From: Cognataquiflexum nitidum | GTDB lineage: Bacteria > Bacteroidota > Bacteroidia > Cytophagales > Cyclobacteriaceae | NCBI RefSeq assembly: GCF_022538055.1 | Contig: NZ_JAKZAM010000001.1 | Coordinates: forward strand, 186,001 to 250,000 | DNA length: 64,000 nucleotides | Direction of reading: 5' to 3' | Shown here: positions 8,355 to 18,056 of the stretch, piece after piece | How positions within the stretch are numbered: position 1 is the first letter of the stretch | How the letters are laid out: the number at the start of each line of letters is the position of its first letter | Position numbers and translations under genes: made by a program | The notes under the pieces: model-generated | Database searches by the model: none | What the model was told of the DNA's origin: nothing | The model's input: only the letters and a program-made list of their open reading frames with translations

Positions 8355-9497
8355 TTACTTCAAAACCTCTCTCGCAATCACGATCTTTTGGATCTCTGAT
8401 GTTCCTTCTCCAATCGTGCAAAGTTTGGAGTCTCTGTAGTATTTCTCCACCGGATAATCTTTGGTAAAGCCATAACCACCAAATATCTGAACAGCTTCAT
8501 TAGAAACAGAAACAGCAACCTCAGACGCATAATACTTGGCCTGCGCGCCTTCCAAAGTCACTTTTTGGCCTTTGTTTTTCAAGGCTGCTGCTTTGAAAGT
8601 CAAAAGCTTTGCCGCTTCTATTTGGGTGGCCATGTCTGCCAATTTGAAAGAAATTCCCTGAAAACTGTTGATCGGTTTGTTGAATTGGTGACGTTCTTTG
8701 GAATATTGGATGGACGCTTCCAAAGCACCTTCTGCAATGCCCAATGAAAGTGCGGCAATGGAGATTCTTCCCCCATCAAGTACTTTCATGGACTGGATAA
8801 AACCATCACCAACCTCACCCAAGATCTGACTTTCGTGTACCTTGCAATCTTCAAAAATCAGTTCCGCAGTTTCAGATGCACGCATGCCGAGTTTGTCTTC
8901 TTTTCTTCCGCCTTTGAATCCTGGCATTCCCTTTTCTACCACAAAGGCAGTCATCCCATGCGAATCACCTATTTCCCCGGTTCTTGCGATTACCACAGCT
9001 ACATCACCGGAAATTCCATGTGTAATGAAATTTTTTGCGCCGTTGATGATGTAGTGATCCCCGTCCTTGACAGCCACAGTTCTCATATTGCCGGCATCAG
9101 AACCGGTATTGGGTTCCGTCAATCCCCATGCTCCGAGCAATTCGCATGTGGCTAATTTTGGAATGTACTTTTGCTTTTGGGCTTCATTGCCAAACATCAA
9201 GATATGGTTGGTGCAAAGTGAATTGTGCGCCGCCATGGACAAACCTACCGATGGATCCAATTTTGATAGTTCGGCAATCGCTGTCACATATTCAAAATAG
9301 CCAAAACCTGAACCTCCATACTCTGTTGGGACGAGGACGCCCATCAATCCGAGATGTCCAAGTTTTTTGAAAAGTTCTAGTGGAAAAATCTGCTTGTCAT
9401 CCCATTCTTTTCTGAATGGGGTAATCTCCTTTGCTCCAAAGTCGCGAATCATCTTGGCGATCATCGCCTGATTTTCATTGAGCTCAAAATTCATCAT
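8355..9497 (-). CDS. Acyl-CoA dehydrogenase
   Basis: FAD enzyme that introduces the alpha-beta double bond in acyl-CoA during beta-oxidation or branched-chain amino-acid breakdown. The family signature GAWGLTEPNTGSDAGNMRT lies in the middle domain, and the C-terminal IGEGTSEIQK carries the usual catalytic Glu (E364), as in short/medium-chain acyl-CoA dehydrogenases. The length (380) is typical. It starts with two adjacent Met codons, so either could be used. No electron-transfer flavoprotein or thiolase genes are next to it, so chain-length specificity is not assigned. Confidence 0.93.
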   Translation of the reverse strand: MMNFELNENQAMIAKMIRDFGAKEITPFRKEWDDKQIFPLELFKKLGHLGLMGVLVPTEYGGSGFGYFEYVTAIAELSKLDPSVGLSMAAHNSLCTNHILMFGNEAQKQKYIPKLATCELLGAWGLTEPNTGSDAGNMRTVAVKDGDHYIINGAKNFITHGISGDVAVVIARTGEIGDSHGMTAFVVEKGMPGFKGGRKEDKLGMRASETAELIFEDCKVHESQILGEVGDGFIQSMKVLDGGRISIAALSLGIAEGALEASIQYSKERHQFNKPINSFQGISFKLADMATQIEAAKLLTFKAAALKNKGQKVTLEGAQAKYYASEVAVSVSNEAVQIFGGYGFTKDYPVEKYYRDSKLCTIGEGTSEIQKIVIAREVLK

Positions 9498-9707
9498 AAT
9501 TCTGTTTTTAATTCGGGTTTATTTATAAATATACAAACTTCAGATTCAAGTTGAAGGTTTGGTTTAAAGGAGTATTTGGCTTTTTGCTTGGTAATTCCAT
9601 CCGTAAAGCAAATTCTTATTTGACAAAAAAGTGAAGAAATTTAATGGTAGTGCATTTGCATAAATCAATAAAATGTAGGACTGTGTCTTTAAAATTTAAT
9701 TTTATGA

Positions 9708-11342
9708 CTAGTCTAAAAACACCTCCACAAACTCAAATCGTTGCCCGTCAAATAATCCTTTGTCGCTGAGTTTGAGATCAGGGATGACCAATAGTGCCAT
9801 AAAACTCAATGTCATAAAAGGGGATTTGAGAGATGAGCACATGTCCTTCGCCATTTTATCAATGTTGGTGTAGGCTTTTGCGACTTCATATCCGTCATTT
9901 GGAGACATGATGCCTCCGACCGGCAAAGCCAAGACCATTTCCTCGGTTCCGTTGACAACAGAAATACCGCCTTTTTCTTGGATCAGTAAATTGACAGCCC
10001 GGCAAATGGACGCATCATCTATACCGACTGCTATGATATTGTGTGAATCATGGCCGACTGAAGATGCGATTGCTCCGGATTTCAATCCGAAGTTTTTGAT
10101 AAAAGCAATAGCAGGCATTGCCTCTTGGTATCGGTTGACTACCGTCAATTTTAGAATATCAGATTGGGGGTTTGATTCGGCCAAGCCATTCTCAATAAGA
10201 ATTTCACCTTGGATCTCAGGAGTGATAAGCTGTCCGTCCAAAGCGCTGATTACCCGGACTTTGTTTCCTTTTGCCAATAACTGAAAATCTGCAATCTTCT
10301 TTATACCAGTATTGAAGTTGTTGATTATTGAGTTTTGGTTCCTTTGGATCAAAGTTTTTCCATCTTCCGCCACCAACTTTCCATCGATATATGTCTGCAG
10401 GACTTTGAAATCCCTGAGGTCTTTGACTACAATAAAATCTGCAGGATCGCCAATCTGCATTTGACCGACGTCCATGCTGTAATGCTGCACAGGGGTGATG
10501 CATGCAGCTTTCAAAACATCAAAGACATTTTTTCCTTTGGCTACAGCCCGCACGACAAGTTCATTGATATGGCTGATGGCAAGGTTATCCGGATGCTTGT
10601 CGTCCGAGCAAAACATCACCATTTCAGGATAGTCATCGATGATGTCGATCAGTGCATCGAAATTTTTGGCAGCGCTGCCTTCACGGATAGAGATTTTCAT
10701 CCCTAACTTAACTTTGTCCAAAGCCTCTTCCAATGTAAAGCATTCGTGGTCCGTGGTAATACCTGCGGATGCATATTGGGCAGCAATTTCTCCTCTCAGA
10801 CCTGGAGCATGGCCATCGACAGGTTTGCCGTATTTCTTCGCAAGGGCAATTTTTCCCATGACAAAAGGGTCTCTGTGGACCGTTCCCGGCCAATTCATCA
10901 TCTCTGCGAGGTAGCTTATTTCTTTTCTTTCCAAAAGATCATGGATATCCCTGACGCTTATTTCCGCTCCTGCAGTTTCAAAAGTAGTAGCAGGAACACA
11001 GGATGGGGCACCAAAATAAAATTTGAAGGGAACCTGTTTTCCATTGTCAATCATGTAATTGATTCCCTCCATGCCACAGACGTTGGCGATTTCGTGCGGA
11101 TCAGAAACTGTGGCCACAGTACCGTGTGGAACAGCCAGCCTTGCAAATTCTGAAGGAACAAGCATGGAAGACTCTATGTGTACATGGGCATCAATGAAAC
11201 CCGGTAAGAGAAAGGGAAGGGTTTTGTCTTCAACAACTTTTAGGATGGATACAATTTTACCTTTTTCTACTGAAATTTTTGCAGAAAATATCTCTCGGTT
11301 TGAAATATCAACAAGCTGTCCGAGGACGTGAAAATTACCCAT
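9708..11342 (-). CDS. ade: Adenine deaminase
   Basis: Amidohydrolase that converts adenine to hypoxanthine and ammonia in purine salvage. [13 protein letters not shown] contains the metal-binding HxH and the IESS signature of the Ade family. [22 protein letters not shown] and [11 protein letters not shown] carry further metal and active-site residues. The C-terminal half with [13 protein letters not shown] is the adenine deaminase-specific domain. The length (544) is normal for the family. Divergent from cmk across about 150 bases. Confidence 0.94.
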   Translation of the reverse strand: MGNFHVLGQLVDISNREIFSAKISVEKGKIVSILKVVEDKTLPFLLPGFIDAHVHIESSMLVPSEFARLAVPHGTVATVSDPHEIANVCGMEGINYMIDNGKQVPFKFYFGAPSCVPATTFETAGAEISVRDIHDLLERKEISYLAEMMNWPGTVHRDPFVMGKIALAKKYGKPVDGHAPGLRGEIAAQYASAGITTDHECFTLEEALDKVKLGMKISIREGSAAKNFDALIDIIDDYPEMVMFCSDDKHPDNLAISHINELVVRAVAKGKNVFDVLKAACITPVQHYSMDVGQMQIGDPADFIVVKDLRDFKVLQTYIDGKLVAEDGKTLIQRNQNSIINNFNTGIKKIADFQLLAKGNKVRVISALDGQLITPEIQGEILIENGLAESNPQSDILKLTVVNRYQEAMPAIAFIKNFGLKSGAIASSVGHDSHNIIAVGIDDASICRAVNLLIQEKGGISVVNGTEEMVLALPVGGIMSPNDGYEVAKAYTNIDKMAKDMCSSLKSPFMTLSFMALLVIPDLKLSDKGLFDGQRFEFVEVFLD

Positions 11343-11450
11343 TATAGAATAGTTTTGAAAGATTGAAAATATATGTTTACGATATTATGGAATAGCCTTA
11401 CCAAGTTTAGTAATACATACATATTGAAAAGGAAATAGATTTAAAACTAC

Positions 11451-11458
11451 TATATTTG
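11451..11458 (+). promoter_or_regulatory. Candidate -7 box (TATATTTG) for cmk-ispH
   Basis: A perfect match to the Bacteroidota TAnnTTTG box, 39 bases before the cmk ATG. The nearest TTG at 11424-11426 is 24 bases upstream, a few bases farther than the usual spacing, so the assignment is tentative. Confidence 0.4.
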
Positions 11459-11496
11459 CGCCTGAAATTAAAAAAAGCCAAGGCTACTTTTATTTG

Positions 11497-12177
11497 ATGC
11501 AGAAAATTGTGATTGCAATTGACGGATACTCAGGATGTGGCAAAAGTTCTACAGCTAAAGCTGTGGCTCAGATTTTGGGTTATACTTATATCGATTCTGG
11601 AGCCATGTACAGGGCAGCGACCTTGCATTTTTTAAACCACCATGTTGTACTTTCCAATCCCAAGGAGGTCAACAAATATTTAGAATCCCTTGAAATCTCA
11701 TTTCATCTTAACCCGGATAATGGTAAACAAGAAACCTTTCTGAACGGATTGAACGTAGAGGATGAAATACGTTCCATGCGTGTTTCTGATTACGTAAGTG
11801 AAGTAAGCAAGATCAAAGAAGTAAGAATCGAACTCGTCGCCCAGCAACAAAGAATGGGTAAAAACAAAGGAGTGGTCATGGATGGAAGGGATATCGGAAC
11901 AGTGGTCTTTCCTTCTGCTGAATTGAAGGTTTTTATGTCGGCGGATTTGAATATCCGTGCCGAAAGACGTCAAAAGGAACTTCTTGAAAGAGGAGATTTG
12001 GTAGCACTTGAAAAAATAGTGCAAAATTTAGCAGAAAGGGATCAGGTCGATACAACAAGACAGGAAAGTCCCCTCCGAAAAGCAGAAGATGCGTTGGAAT
12101 TGGACACAAGTCTGTTGGAATTTGAAGATCAGGTAAATCAGATTGTATCATTCGCCAAAGAAAAAATAGGCAATTAA
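11497..12177 (+). CDS. cmk: Cytidylate kinase
   Basis: Phosphorylates CMP and dCMP to the diphosphates. The P-loop GYSGCGKSS is near the N-terminus. YIDSGAMYRA binds the nucleotide monophosphate. MDGRDIGTVVFP, FMSADLNIRAERR and RDQVDTTR are the standard Cmk motifs. The frame can start at TTG 11494, but the ATG at 11497 is the natural start. ispH follows 10 bases later; cmk-ispH adjacency is known in several bacterial lineages. Confidence 0.95.
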   Translation: MQKIVIAIDGYSGCGKSSTAKAVAQILGYTYIDSGAMYRAATLHFLNHHVVLSNPKEVNKYLESLEISFHLNPDNGKQETFLNGLNVEDEIRSMRVSDYVSEVSKIKEVRIELVAQQQRMGKNKGVVMDGRDIGTVVFPSAELKVFMSADLNIRAERRQKELLERGDLVALEKIVQNLAERDQVDTTRQESPLRKAEDALELDTSLLEFEDQVNQIVSFAKEKIGN

Positions 12178-12187
12178 TGTTTTGACT

Positions 12188-13087
12188 ATGGAAGTGACCA
12201 TTGACAAAAATTCAGGGTATTGTTTTGGAGTGGAGTTTGCCATCAAAATGGCAGAAGACGAAATGGAAGTATCCGAAAAGCTATACTGCCTTGGAGATAT
12301 TGTCCACAATGACATGGAAGTAAAGCGTCTGAGCGAAAAAGGATTGGTGGTGATCGATAGGGAGCAACTTCAAAATTTGACAGATTGCAAGGTATTGATA
12401 AGGGCTCATGGTGAACCGCCGGAAACTTATAAAACAGCTATAGAAAATAACATCGAACTGATTGATGCTTCTTGTCCGGTAGTGTTGAAACTTCAGCACA
12501 GGGTAAAAACAGCCTTTGACAAAATGGAAAGGGAGCAAGGACAGATTGTCATTTATGGCAAAAAAGGGCATGCAGAAGTTATTGGGCTTACAGGACAGAC
12601 TTTGGAAAAGGCTATAGTGGTCATGGAAGAAAAAGATCTAGACAAGGTTGATTATACTAGACCTGTGACTTTGTTCAGTCAGACTACCAAAAGCACCAAA
12701 GGTTTTTATGAACTGAAAGCAAAAATTGAAGAAAGGATAAAAGCTGAGCGGGGTGAGCTTTCAGAAGTTGATTTCAATGCAAACGATTCGATTTGCAGGC
12801 AAGTTTCCAATAGGGAACCTCAGCTTCAGCGATTTTCGCAGGAGAATGATGTTATTTTGTTTGTCTCAGGCAAAAAAAGCTCAAATGGGAGGGCATTGTA
12901 TCAGGTTTGCCTAGCCGAAAATAATAGAAGTTATTTTGTAGAGAATGAAACAGAAATTGACCCATCATGGTTTAATCCTGAGGATAAAGTTGGGATTTGC
13001 GGTGCTACTTCCACACCTATGTGGCTGATGGAGCGTGTGATGCAGCATATTCAATCCTTGGAAAAGGGAATGGTATTGGAAAACTGA
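12188..13087 (+). CDS. ispH: 4-hydroxy-3-methylbut-2-enyl diphosphate reductase
   Basis: Last step of the MEP isoprenoid pathway, a [4Fe-4S] reductase making IPP and DMAPP. The three cluster cysteines are C12 (GYCFGV), C96 (DASCPVV) and C203 (NDSICRQVSNRE). GHAEVIG with E130 and SQTTKST are the active-site motifs. The ATG at 12188 is preferred to a TTG at 12182 because the conserved N-terminus begins there. Second gene of the cmk-ispH pair. The window contains no other MEP pathway gene. Confidence 0.95.
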   Translation: MEVTIDKNSGYCFGVEFAIKMAEDEMEVSEKLYCLGDIVHNDMEVKRLSEKGLVVIDREQLQNLTDCKVLIRAHGEPPETYKTAIENNIELIDASCPVVLKLQHRVKTAFDKMEREQGQIVIYGKKGHAEVIGLTGQTLEKAIVVMEEKDLDKVDYTRPVTLFSQTTKSTKGFYELKAKIEERIKAERGELSEVDFNANDSICRQVSNREPQLQRFSQENDVILFVSGKKSSNGRALYQVCLAENNRSYFVENETEIDPSWFNPEDKVGICGATSTPMWLMERVMQHIQSLEKGMVLEN

Positions 13088-13177
13088 CCCTGCTTCCATT
13101 CAAATAAAACCTTTGATATCTGTGCGAAAACTCACAAATATTACCAGAATTATCTTCTAATAACTGATGTATTTTAT

Positions 13178-13185
13178 TAGATTTG
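13178..13185 (+). promoter_or_regulatory. Candidate -7 box (TAGATTTG) for the nqr operon
   Basis: Perfect TAnnTTTG match 37 bases before the nqrA start. No convincing TTTG element was found at the expected distance upstream. Confidence 0.35.
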
Positions 13186-13221
13186 AGGCGTTTTTAAAAG
13201 ACCATACAGTTCACAAATCAT

Positions 13222-14586
13222 ATGTCAAAAACAATAAAGCTTAAGAAAGGATTTGATATTAAGCTCGCCGGAAAAGCTGACAAACAGCTTGGGGATTTCA
13301 ATCGGGCCAAAACCTTTGCCATCAAACCTGCTGATTTTATTGGAATGCAAAGACCAAAAGTCACTGTAAATGAAGGCGATTCTGTAAAAGCAGGAACCCC
13401 GATTTTATTCGATAAGGCAATGGAAAGCGTTCAATATGTCGCTCCCGTTTCAGGTGAAATAGTTGAAATCAAAAGAGGTGAAAAGAGAAAATTACTTGAG
13501 ATCAAAATCCTTGCGGATGCTGAAATCAGTTTTGAATCTTTTGAAAAATTCACCGAATCTTCTCTAAAAACCCTTAGCAAAGAAGTAGCTATCGCTCAAC
13601 TATGTAAAGGAGGGGTTTGGCCGCAACTAATTCAAAGACCATTTGGAATTGTTGCTAATCCTCAAGATTCACCAAAATCAATATTTATTTCGGGTTTTGA
13701 TACCCACCCATTGGCACCTGATTATGCCTTCACTTATAAAGGCGAAGAGAGATATTTTCAGGCTGGTGTGCTTGTACTTCAAAAACTTACCTCAGGAAAA
13801 GTTCACTTGGGACTTGAGCTTGATTCGGAAATTGCGCCAGTTTTTGCTAATGTTCAAGGCGTACAGGTCAATAAATTTTCTGGTCCTCACCCTGCAGGAA
13901 ATGTTGGAATTCACATTCACCATGTCGATCCTATCAATAAAGGTGAAATTGTTTGGACAATTAGTCCATTTGGAGTAATTCAGATTGGTAAGCTATTCCT
14001 TGAAGGAAGATATGATGCCTCAAAAATCGTTGCTGTGACAGGTTCAGAAGCAATGAAGGCCCTATATGCAAAAACCTATCTTGGTGCCTGCGTTGATACT
14101 TTGGTTAATGGTAATTTGAAAAAGGACCATATCAGGGTTGTATCAGGAAATGTCCTCACAGGAGAAAAGATAAATAATGATGGCTACTTAGGTTATTATG
14201 CCAATCAGATTACAATACTTCCAGAAGGTGATTACTATGAGTTTTTGGGTTGGATGAAGCCAACCAGTGAAAAGTTAAGTTATCATAGGGCTCTTGGTTT
14301 GCTTTCTTTTTTGAAGCCAAATAAAGAATATGTTCTTGATACCAATGTCAGGGGAGAAGAAAGGGCATTTGTCCAGACCGGAGTATTTGAAAGCGTCACA
14401 CCCATGGATATTCTTCCTGTTTATCTATTGAAAGCCATTTTGGCCGAAGATTTTGACGAAATGGAAGAATTAGGGATTTACGAAGTAGTGGAAGAAGATC
14501 TTGCGTTGTGTGAGTTTGTAGATGTATCCAAACATCCTGTTCAGGAAATTATCAGAAAAGGAATAGATTTAATTCAATACAGTTAA
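13222..14586 (+). CDS. nqrA: Na+-translocating NADH:quinone reductase subunit A
   Basis: Peripheral cytoplasmic subunit of the Na+-NQR complex, which couples NADH oxidation by quinone to Na+ export. The N-terminus KKGFDIKLAGKADKQL and the HxGxxHxG-like region PHPAGNVGIHIHHVDPI are characteristic. 454 residues, near the family length. First gene of nqrABCDE; nqrB follows six bases later. Confidence 0.95.
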   Translation: MSKTIKLKKGFDIKLAGKADKQLGDFNRAKTFAIKPADFIGMQRPKVTVNEGDSVKAGTPILFDKAMESVQYVAPVSGEIVEIKRGEKRKLLEIKILADAEISFESFEKFTESSLKTLSKEVAIAQLCKGGVWPQLIQRPFGIVANPQDSPKSIFISGFDTHPLAPDYAFTYKGEERYFQAGVLVLQKLTSGKVHLGLELDSEIAPVFANVQGVQVNKFSGPHPAGNVGIHIHHVDPINKGEIVWTISPFGVIQIGKLFLEGRYDASKIVAVTGSEAMKALYAKTYLGACVDTLVNGNLKKDHIRVVSGNVLTGEKINNDGYLGYYANQITILPEGDYYEFLGWMKPTSEKLSYHRALGLLSFLKPNKEYVLDTNVRGEERAFVQTGVFESVTPMDILPVYLLKAILAEDFDEMEELGIYEVVEEDLALCEFVDVSKHPVQEIIRKGIDLIQYS

Positions 14587-14592
14587 TTTAAT

Positions 14593-15807
14593 ATGAAGTT
14601 TCTAAGAGATCTGTTGGATAAGCAGAAACCGCTCTTTCAAAAAGGCGGAAAGTTGGAGAACTTATTTTACCTCTATGAGGCAGGCGAGACGTTTTTGTTT
14701 TCCCCAAATCATACCAATGGTATAAAAGGCGCTCAGGTAAAAGATGCCATTGATTTAAAGAGGATGATGATCACCGTGGTGATTGCAATGATTCCTTGTC
14801 TTCTATTTGGAATATACAATACAGGGCATCAGCATTTTCTCGCAATTGGACAAACTGCAGGTTTGTGGGAAGATTTTGGTCCAAAATTCCTTTTGGGATT
14901 ACAGCTAGTACTTCCAATAGTAATAGTAGCATATGCTGCCGGTGGATTGGTTGAAGCAGGTTTTGCTGTCGTAAGAAAACACCCCATCAATGAAGGATTC
15001 CTGGTCACTGGGATGTTGATTCCGTTGGTTGTACCTGCGACACTTCCGTTATGGCAGGTTGCATTAGCTACCATTTTTGCGGTAATCATAGCCAAGGAGG
15101 TATTTGGAGGTACTGGGATGAATATTTTAAACGTCGCCATGACAGCGAGAGCATTTTTGTATTTCGCCTATCCTGCACAAATATCCGGGGATCAGGTATG
15201 GACCTACCTTGGGGATAAAGTACCTGTAGATGGTTTTTCAGGAGCGACAGCTCTGGCTGTTGCGTACAATGCCGGAGTAGACGGTCAACCCGTCACCCAA
15301 GCCTTGGCCGAACATAATTCAGCGATGGGCGAGGGGTTGTTTAGTTTCTATAATATGTTTATGGGTTGGATTCCAGGTTCCATTGGAGAAACCTCTACGT
15401 TGATGGCATTGGTTGGAGCATTGATTTTAGTTGGTACGGGGGTAGCAAGTTGGAAAATTATTGTCAGTGGTTTTGCAGGTGCATATATCATGGGATTGGT
15501 AATGAATCTGCTTGCAGTAAATGAGTATATGGCTATGTCTCCGGAATACCATTGGGTAGTGGGAGGATTGGCATTTGGAATTGTTTTCATGGCGACAGAT
15601 CCTGTATCAGCGGCCCAAACGGAAACAGGTAAATGGATTTATGGTTTGTTGATTGGTGTTCTAACAGTGATCATCCGAGTGACAAACCCGGCTTATCCTG
15701 AAGGAATTATGCTTGCCGTTCTATTTATGAACGTGTTTGCTCCATTGATTGATTATTATGTAGTTAAAGCAAATAAAAACAGGAGGTTACAACGTGCAAC
15801 AGTCTAA
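14593..15807 (+). CDS. nqrB: Na+-translocating NADH:quinone reductase subunit B
   Basis: Membrane subunit carrying covalent FMN. The flavinylation motif DGFSGATAL places the acceptor Thr at residue 219, and many hydrophobic helices flank it. Part of the Na+ pathway in the complex. Its last 14 bases overlap the start of nqrC. The ApbE flavin transferase needed to attach the FMN is not in the window. Confidence 0.95.
   Translation: MKFLRDLLDKQKPLFQKGGKLENLFYLYEAGETFLFSPNHTNGIKGAQVKDAIDLKRMMITVVIAMIPCLLFGIYNTGHQHFLAIGQTAGLWEDFGPKFLLGLQLVLPIVIVAYAAGGLVEAGFAVVRKHPINEGFLVTGMLIPLVVPATLPLWQVALATIFAVIIAKEVFGGTGMNILNVAMTARAFLYFAYPAQISGDQVWTYLGDKVPVDGFSGATALAVAYNAGVDGQPVTQALAEHNSAMGEGLFSFYNMFMGWIPGSIGETSTLMALVGALILVGTGVASWKIIVSGFAGAYIMGLVMNLLAVNEYMAMSPEYHWVVGGLAFGIVFMATDPVSAAQTETGKWIYGLLIGVLTVIIRVTNPAYPEGIMLAVLFMNVFAPLIDYYVVKANKNRRLQRATV
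15781..15786 (+). promoter_or_regulatory. Strong Shine-Dalgarno (AGGAGG) for nqrC
   Basis: AGGAGG lies seven bases before the GTG at 15794, inside the nqrB coding end. It supports the GTG start, and stands out because most genes in the window lack a strong Shine-Dalgarno. Confidence 0.6.
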
Positions 15808-16570
15808 CACATATATTATCACTTTCTCCATTATACTGACTGTAGTTTTGGGATTACTGCTTTCGGGAACATCCCAAGTATTGGGTCCCTTGCAGAAAAA
15901 AGCAGAGGAATTGGATGCCAAAAAGCAAATTTTAGGAGCTGTTTTGGATGCAGACCAGTTAAAGGCATTGAAGCCTGAAGAAATATTGAGTTTTTACGAA
16001 TCCAGAATTTCTTCTAAAGTAGTGGACATAGAAGGGAAAGAAGTAACCCAAAACCCTGATGGTAGCCCTATGGTGGCTGAAAAAGTCAATGTTGGGAAAA
16101 ATTACAAAATGGCACCGGAAAGTAGGTTGTATCCGATTTATGTGTATCACACAGAAGGTAAACCTGAGTCGGTAGAATCTTATATCCTTCCTGTATATGG
16201 TGCAGGTCTCTGGGATGAGATCTGGGGTTATGTTGCATTACAGACAGATCTAAGCACTATTGAAGGTGTAACTTTCTCTCATAAAGGGGAGACGCCTGGT
16301 CTTGGTGCAAGAATTACGTCACCTGATGTGCAACAGCGATATCAAGGAAAGCAGATTTTTGATGAATCCGGTAATCTTCAATCAGTATCCATGCAAAAAG
16401 GAGAAGGTAAGGATTATTCCGAGGATTCTCATAAAGTAGACGGTCTTTCGGGTGCTACAATTACAGCCGTAGGAGTCAACAATATGCTGAAAAATTATCT
16501 TCAGTATTACAGTTCTTTCTTGAGCAGTCAAAAATCAGGTCAACAGACTGAAGTTGTTGCAGTAAATTAA
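15794..16570 (+). CDS. nqrC: Na+-translocating NADH:quinone reductase subunit C
   Basis: Single-TM subunit with a periplasmic FMN domain. The N-terminal helix IITFSIILTVVLGLLLSG anchors it. The flavinylation motif DGLSGATITAVGV gives the acceptor Thr at residue 222. Starts at GTG 15794, chosen because of the AGGAGG in front of it and the position of the TM segment; overlaps nqrB by 14 bases. The insert between TM and the SGAT domain is as expected for Bacteroidota NqrC. Confidence 0.94.
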   Translation: MQQSNTYIITFSIILTVVLGLLLSGTSQVLGPLQKKAEELDAKKQILGAVLDADQLKALKPEEILSFYESRISSKVVDIEGKEVTQNPDGSPMVAEKVNVGKNYKMAPESRLYPIYVYHTEGKPESVESYILPVYGAGLWDEIWGYVALQTDLSTIEGVTFSHKGETPGLGARITSPDVQQRYQGKQIFDESGNLQSVSMQKGEGKDYSEDSHKVDGLSGATITAVGVNNMLKNYLQYYSSFLSSQKSGQQTEVVAVN

Positions 16571-16597
16571 ATCTTGAACGTTTCAAACTATAATTAA

Positions 16598-17278
16598 ATG
16601 AGTACAGAAACTACAATTTCAGAAATTAAAAAGCCCGCTGAGGCACTTCTGTCCAAAAGAAGAAAGAAGTTAGTAACAGATCCCCTCATCGACAGCAACC
16701 CAATTACCATTCAGGTCTTGGGTATTTGTTCAGCTTTGGCCGTTACTACGCAGATGCAACCAACTTTGATCATGGCCATTTCGGTTATTTTTGTGATTGT
16801 GTTGTCCAATTTTGTTATTTCCCTAATGAGGAATACCATTCCTTCTAGGGTTAGGATTATTGTTCAACTTGCCGTTGTGGCCACCTTGGTTACTCTTGTA
16901 AGCGAATTGCTTAAAGCATTTGCATATGACATGTACAAGGAATTGTCCGTATTTGTGGGTTTGATTATCACCAACTGTATAGTAATGGGTAGACTTGAGG
17001 CTTTTGCTTTGGGTAATAAACCATACGATTCCATTCTTGATGGTTTTGGTTCTGCTTTAGGATATTCTTGGATTATTCTTGCGGTAGCATTCTTCAGGGA
17101 GTTATTTGGTTCAGGGAGTGTATTTGGAGTACCTGTTTTTGATACTTTGGCAGGTTTCATTGGTGATGATTTTAGCTTTGCTACAAATGGCCTTATGGTA
17201 ACTCCGGTAGGTGCTTTTATCATCCTAGGACTGATCATTTGGGTACAGCGTACGAAGACAGGTTATGTTGAACATTAA
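16598..17278 (+). CDS. nqrD: Na+-translocating NADH:quinone reductase subunit D
   Basis: Integral membrane subunit that, with NqrE, holds an intramembrane iron-sulfur centre. The conserved Cys residues are visible in VLGICSALAVTT and ITNCIVMGRLEAFA. About six hydrophobic segments; 226 residues. Third-to-last step of the operon layout A-B-C-D-E, with nqrE 16 bases later. Confidence 0.95.
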   Translation: MSTETTISEIKKPAEALLSKRRKKLVTDPLIDSNPITIQVLGICSALAVTTQMQPTLIMAISVIFVIVLSNFVISLMRNTIPSRVRIIVQLAVVATLVTLVSELLKAFAYDMYKELSVFVGLIITNCIVMGRLEAFALGNKPYDSILDGFGSALGYSWIILAVAFFRELFGSGSVFGVPVFDTLAGFIGDDFSFATNGLMVTPVGAFIILGLIIWVQRTKTGYVEH

Positions 17279-17293
17279 TTAAAGACAGGAGAC

Positions 17294-17905
17294 ATGGAAT
17301 TATTTAGTTTAGGTATTCGGTCAATTTTTATTGACAATATGGTTTTCGCTTACTTTTTAGGAATGTGCTCTTTCTTGGCAGTTTCCAAAAAGGTGAGCAC
17401 TGCCCTTGGTCTGGGGGCAGCAGTCATTTTCGTTTTGACTGTTACTACGCCGGCCAACTGGCTTTTGAATGAGTATGTGTTAAAGGAAGGCGCTTTGTCA
17501 TGGGCAGGTGATACATTTGCCACCATTGACCTTTCTTTCTTGAGATTCATCATGTTTATCGCCATCATCGCTGCTATTGTTCAGCTAGTGGAAATGGTTG
17601 TTGAAAAATTTGCTCCTGCATTATATGGTGCCTTGGGTATTTTTCTTCCACTTATTGCGGTAAACTGTGCCATTTTGGGTGGTTCACTTTTTATGGCTCA
17701 AAGGGATTACACATTGGCTGAGGCTACTGTATATGGCTTCGGATCAGGAACTGGGTTTTTCCTTGCGATTGTCGCTTTGGCAGCTATCAGGGAAAAACTA
17801 AAATATTCCAACGTTCCAAATGGCCTGAAAGGTCTCGGTATCACCATGCTTTTGACAGGCTTGATGGGAATCGCCTTTATGTCGTTCATGGGAATAGATC
17901 TCTAA
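17294..17905 (+). CDS. nqrE: Na+-translocating NADH:quinone reductase subunit E
   Basis: Membrane subunit homologous to NqrD in inverted topology. The iron-sulfur Cys residues are in [11 protein letters not shown] and [13 protein letters not shown]. 203 residues, six predicted helices. It is the last nqr gene here: a clear terminator follows within 25 bases, and the FAD/[2Fe-2S] NADH-oxidising subunit NqrF is not present anywhere in the window. Confidence 0.95.
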   Translation: MELFSLGIRSIFIDNMVFAYFLGMCSFLAVSKKVSTALGLGAAVIFVLTVTTPANWLLNEYVLKEGALSWAGDTFATIDLSFLRFIMFIAIIAAIVQLVEMVVEKFAPALYGALGIFLPLIAVNCAILGGSLFMAQRDYTLAEATVYGFGSGTGFFLAIVALAAIREKLKYSNVPNGLKGLGITMLLTGLMGIAFMSFMGIDL

Positions 17906-17928
17906 AGTATTCATTATCATAAATTCAT

Positions 17929-17957
17929 GCCCCGGGTTATCAATCCGGGGCTTTTTT
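17929..17957 (+). terminator. Rho-independent terminator after nqrE
   Basis: GCCCCGG (17929-17935) pairs with CCGGGGC (17945-17951) around a nine-base loop, followed directly by six T. A GC-rich stem plus U-tract is a classic intrinsic terminator and closes the nqr operon without nqrF. Confidence 0.85.
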
Positions 17958-18056
17958 GTGTTTAGAGATTGAGGTAATTTGTTTTGGGAATGTTTTAACA
18001 ATTATTTCCTCTCGGTAAGTATTCTTTTTTTGTACTTTTATTCAAAATGTTTAATC

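Noticed and set aside
17979..18056. N-terminal extension of the DUF502 protein
   Set aside because: The added residues come from sequence between the nqr terminator and the natural ATG, and the family starts at 18057.
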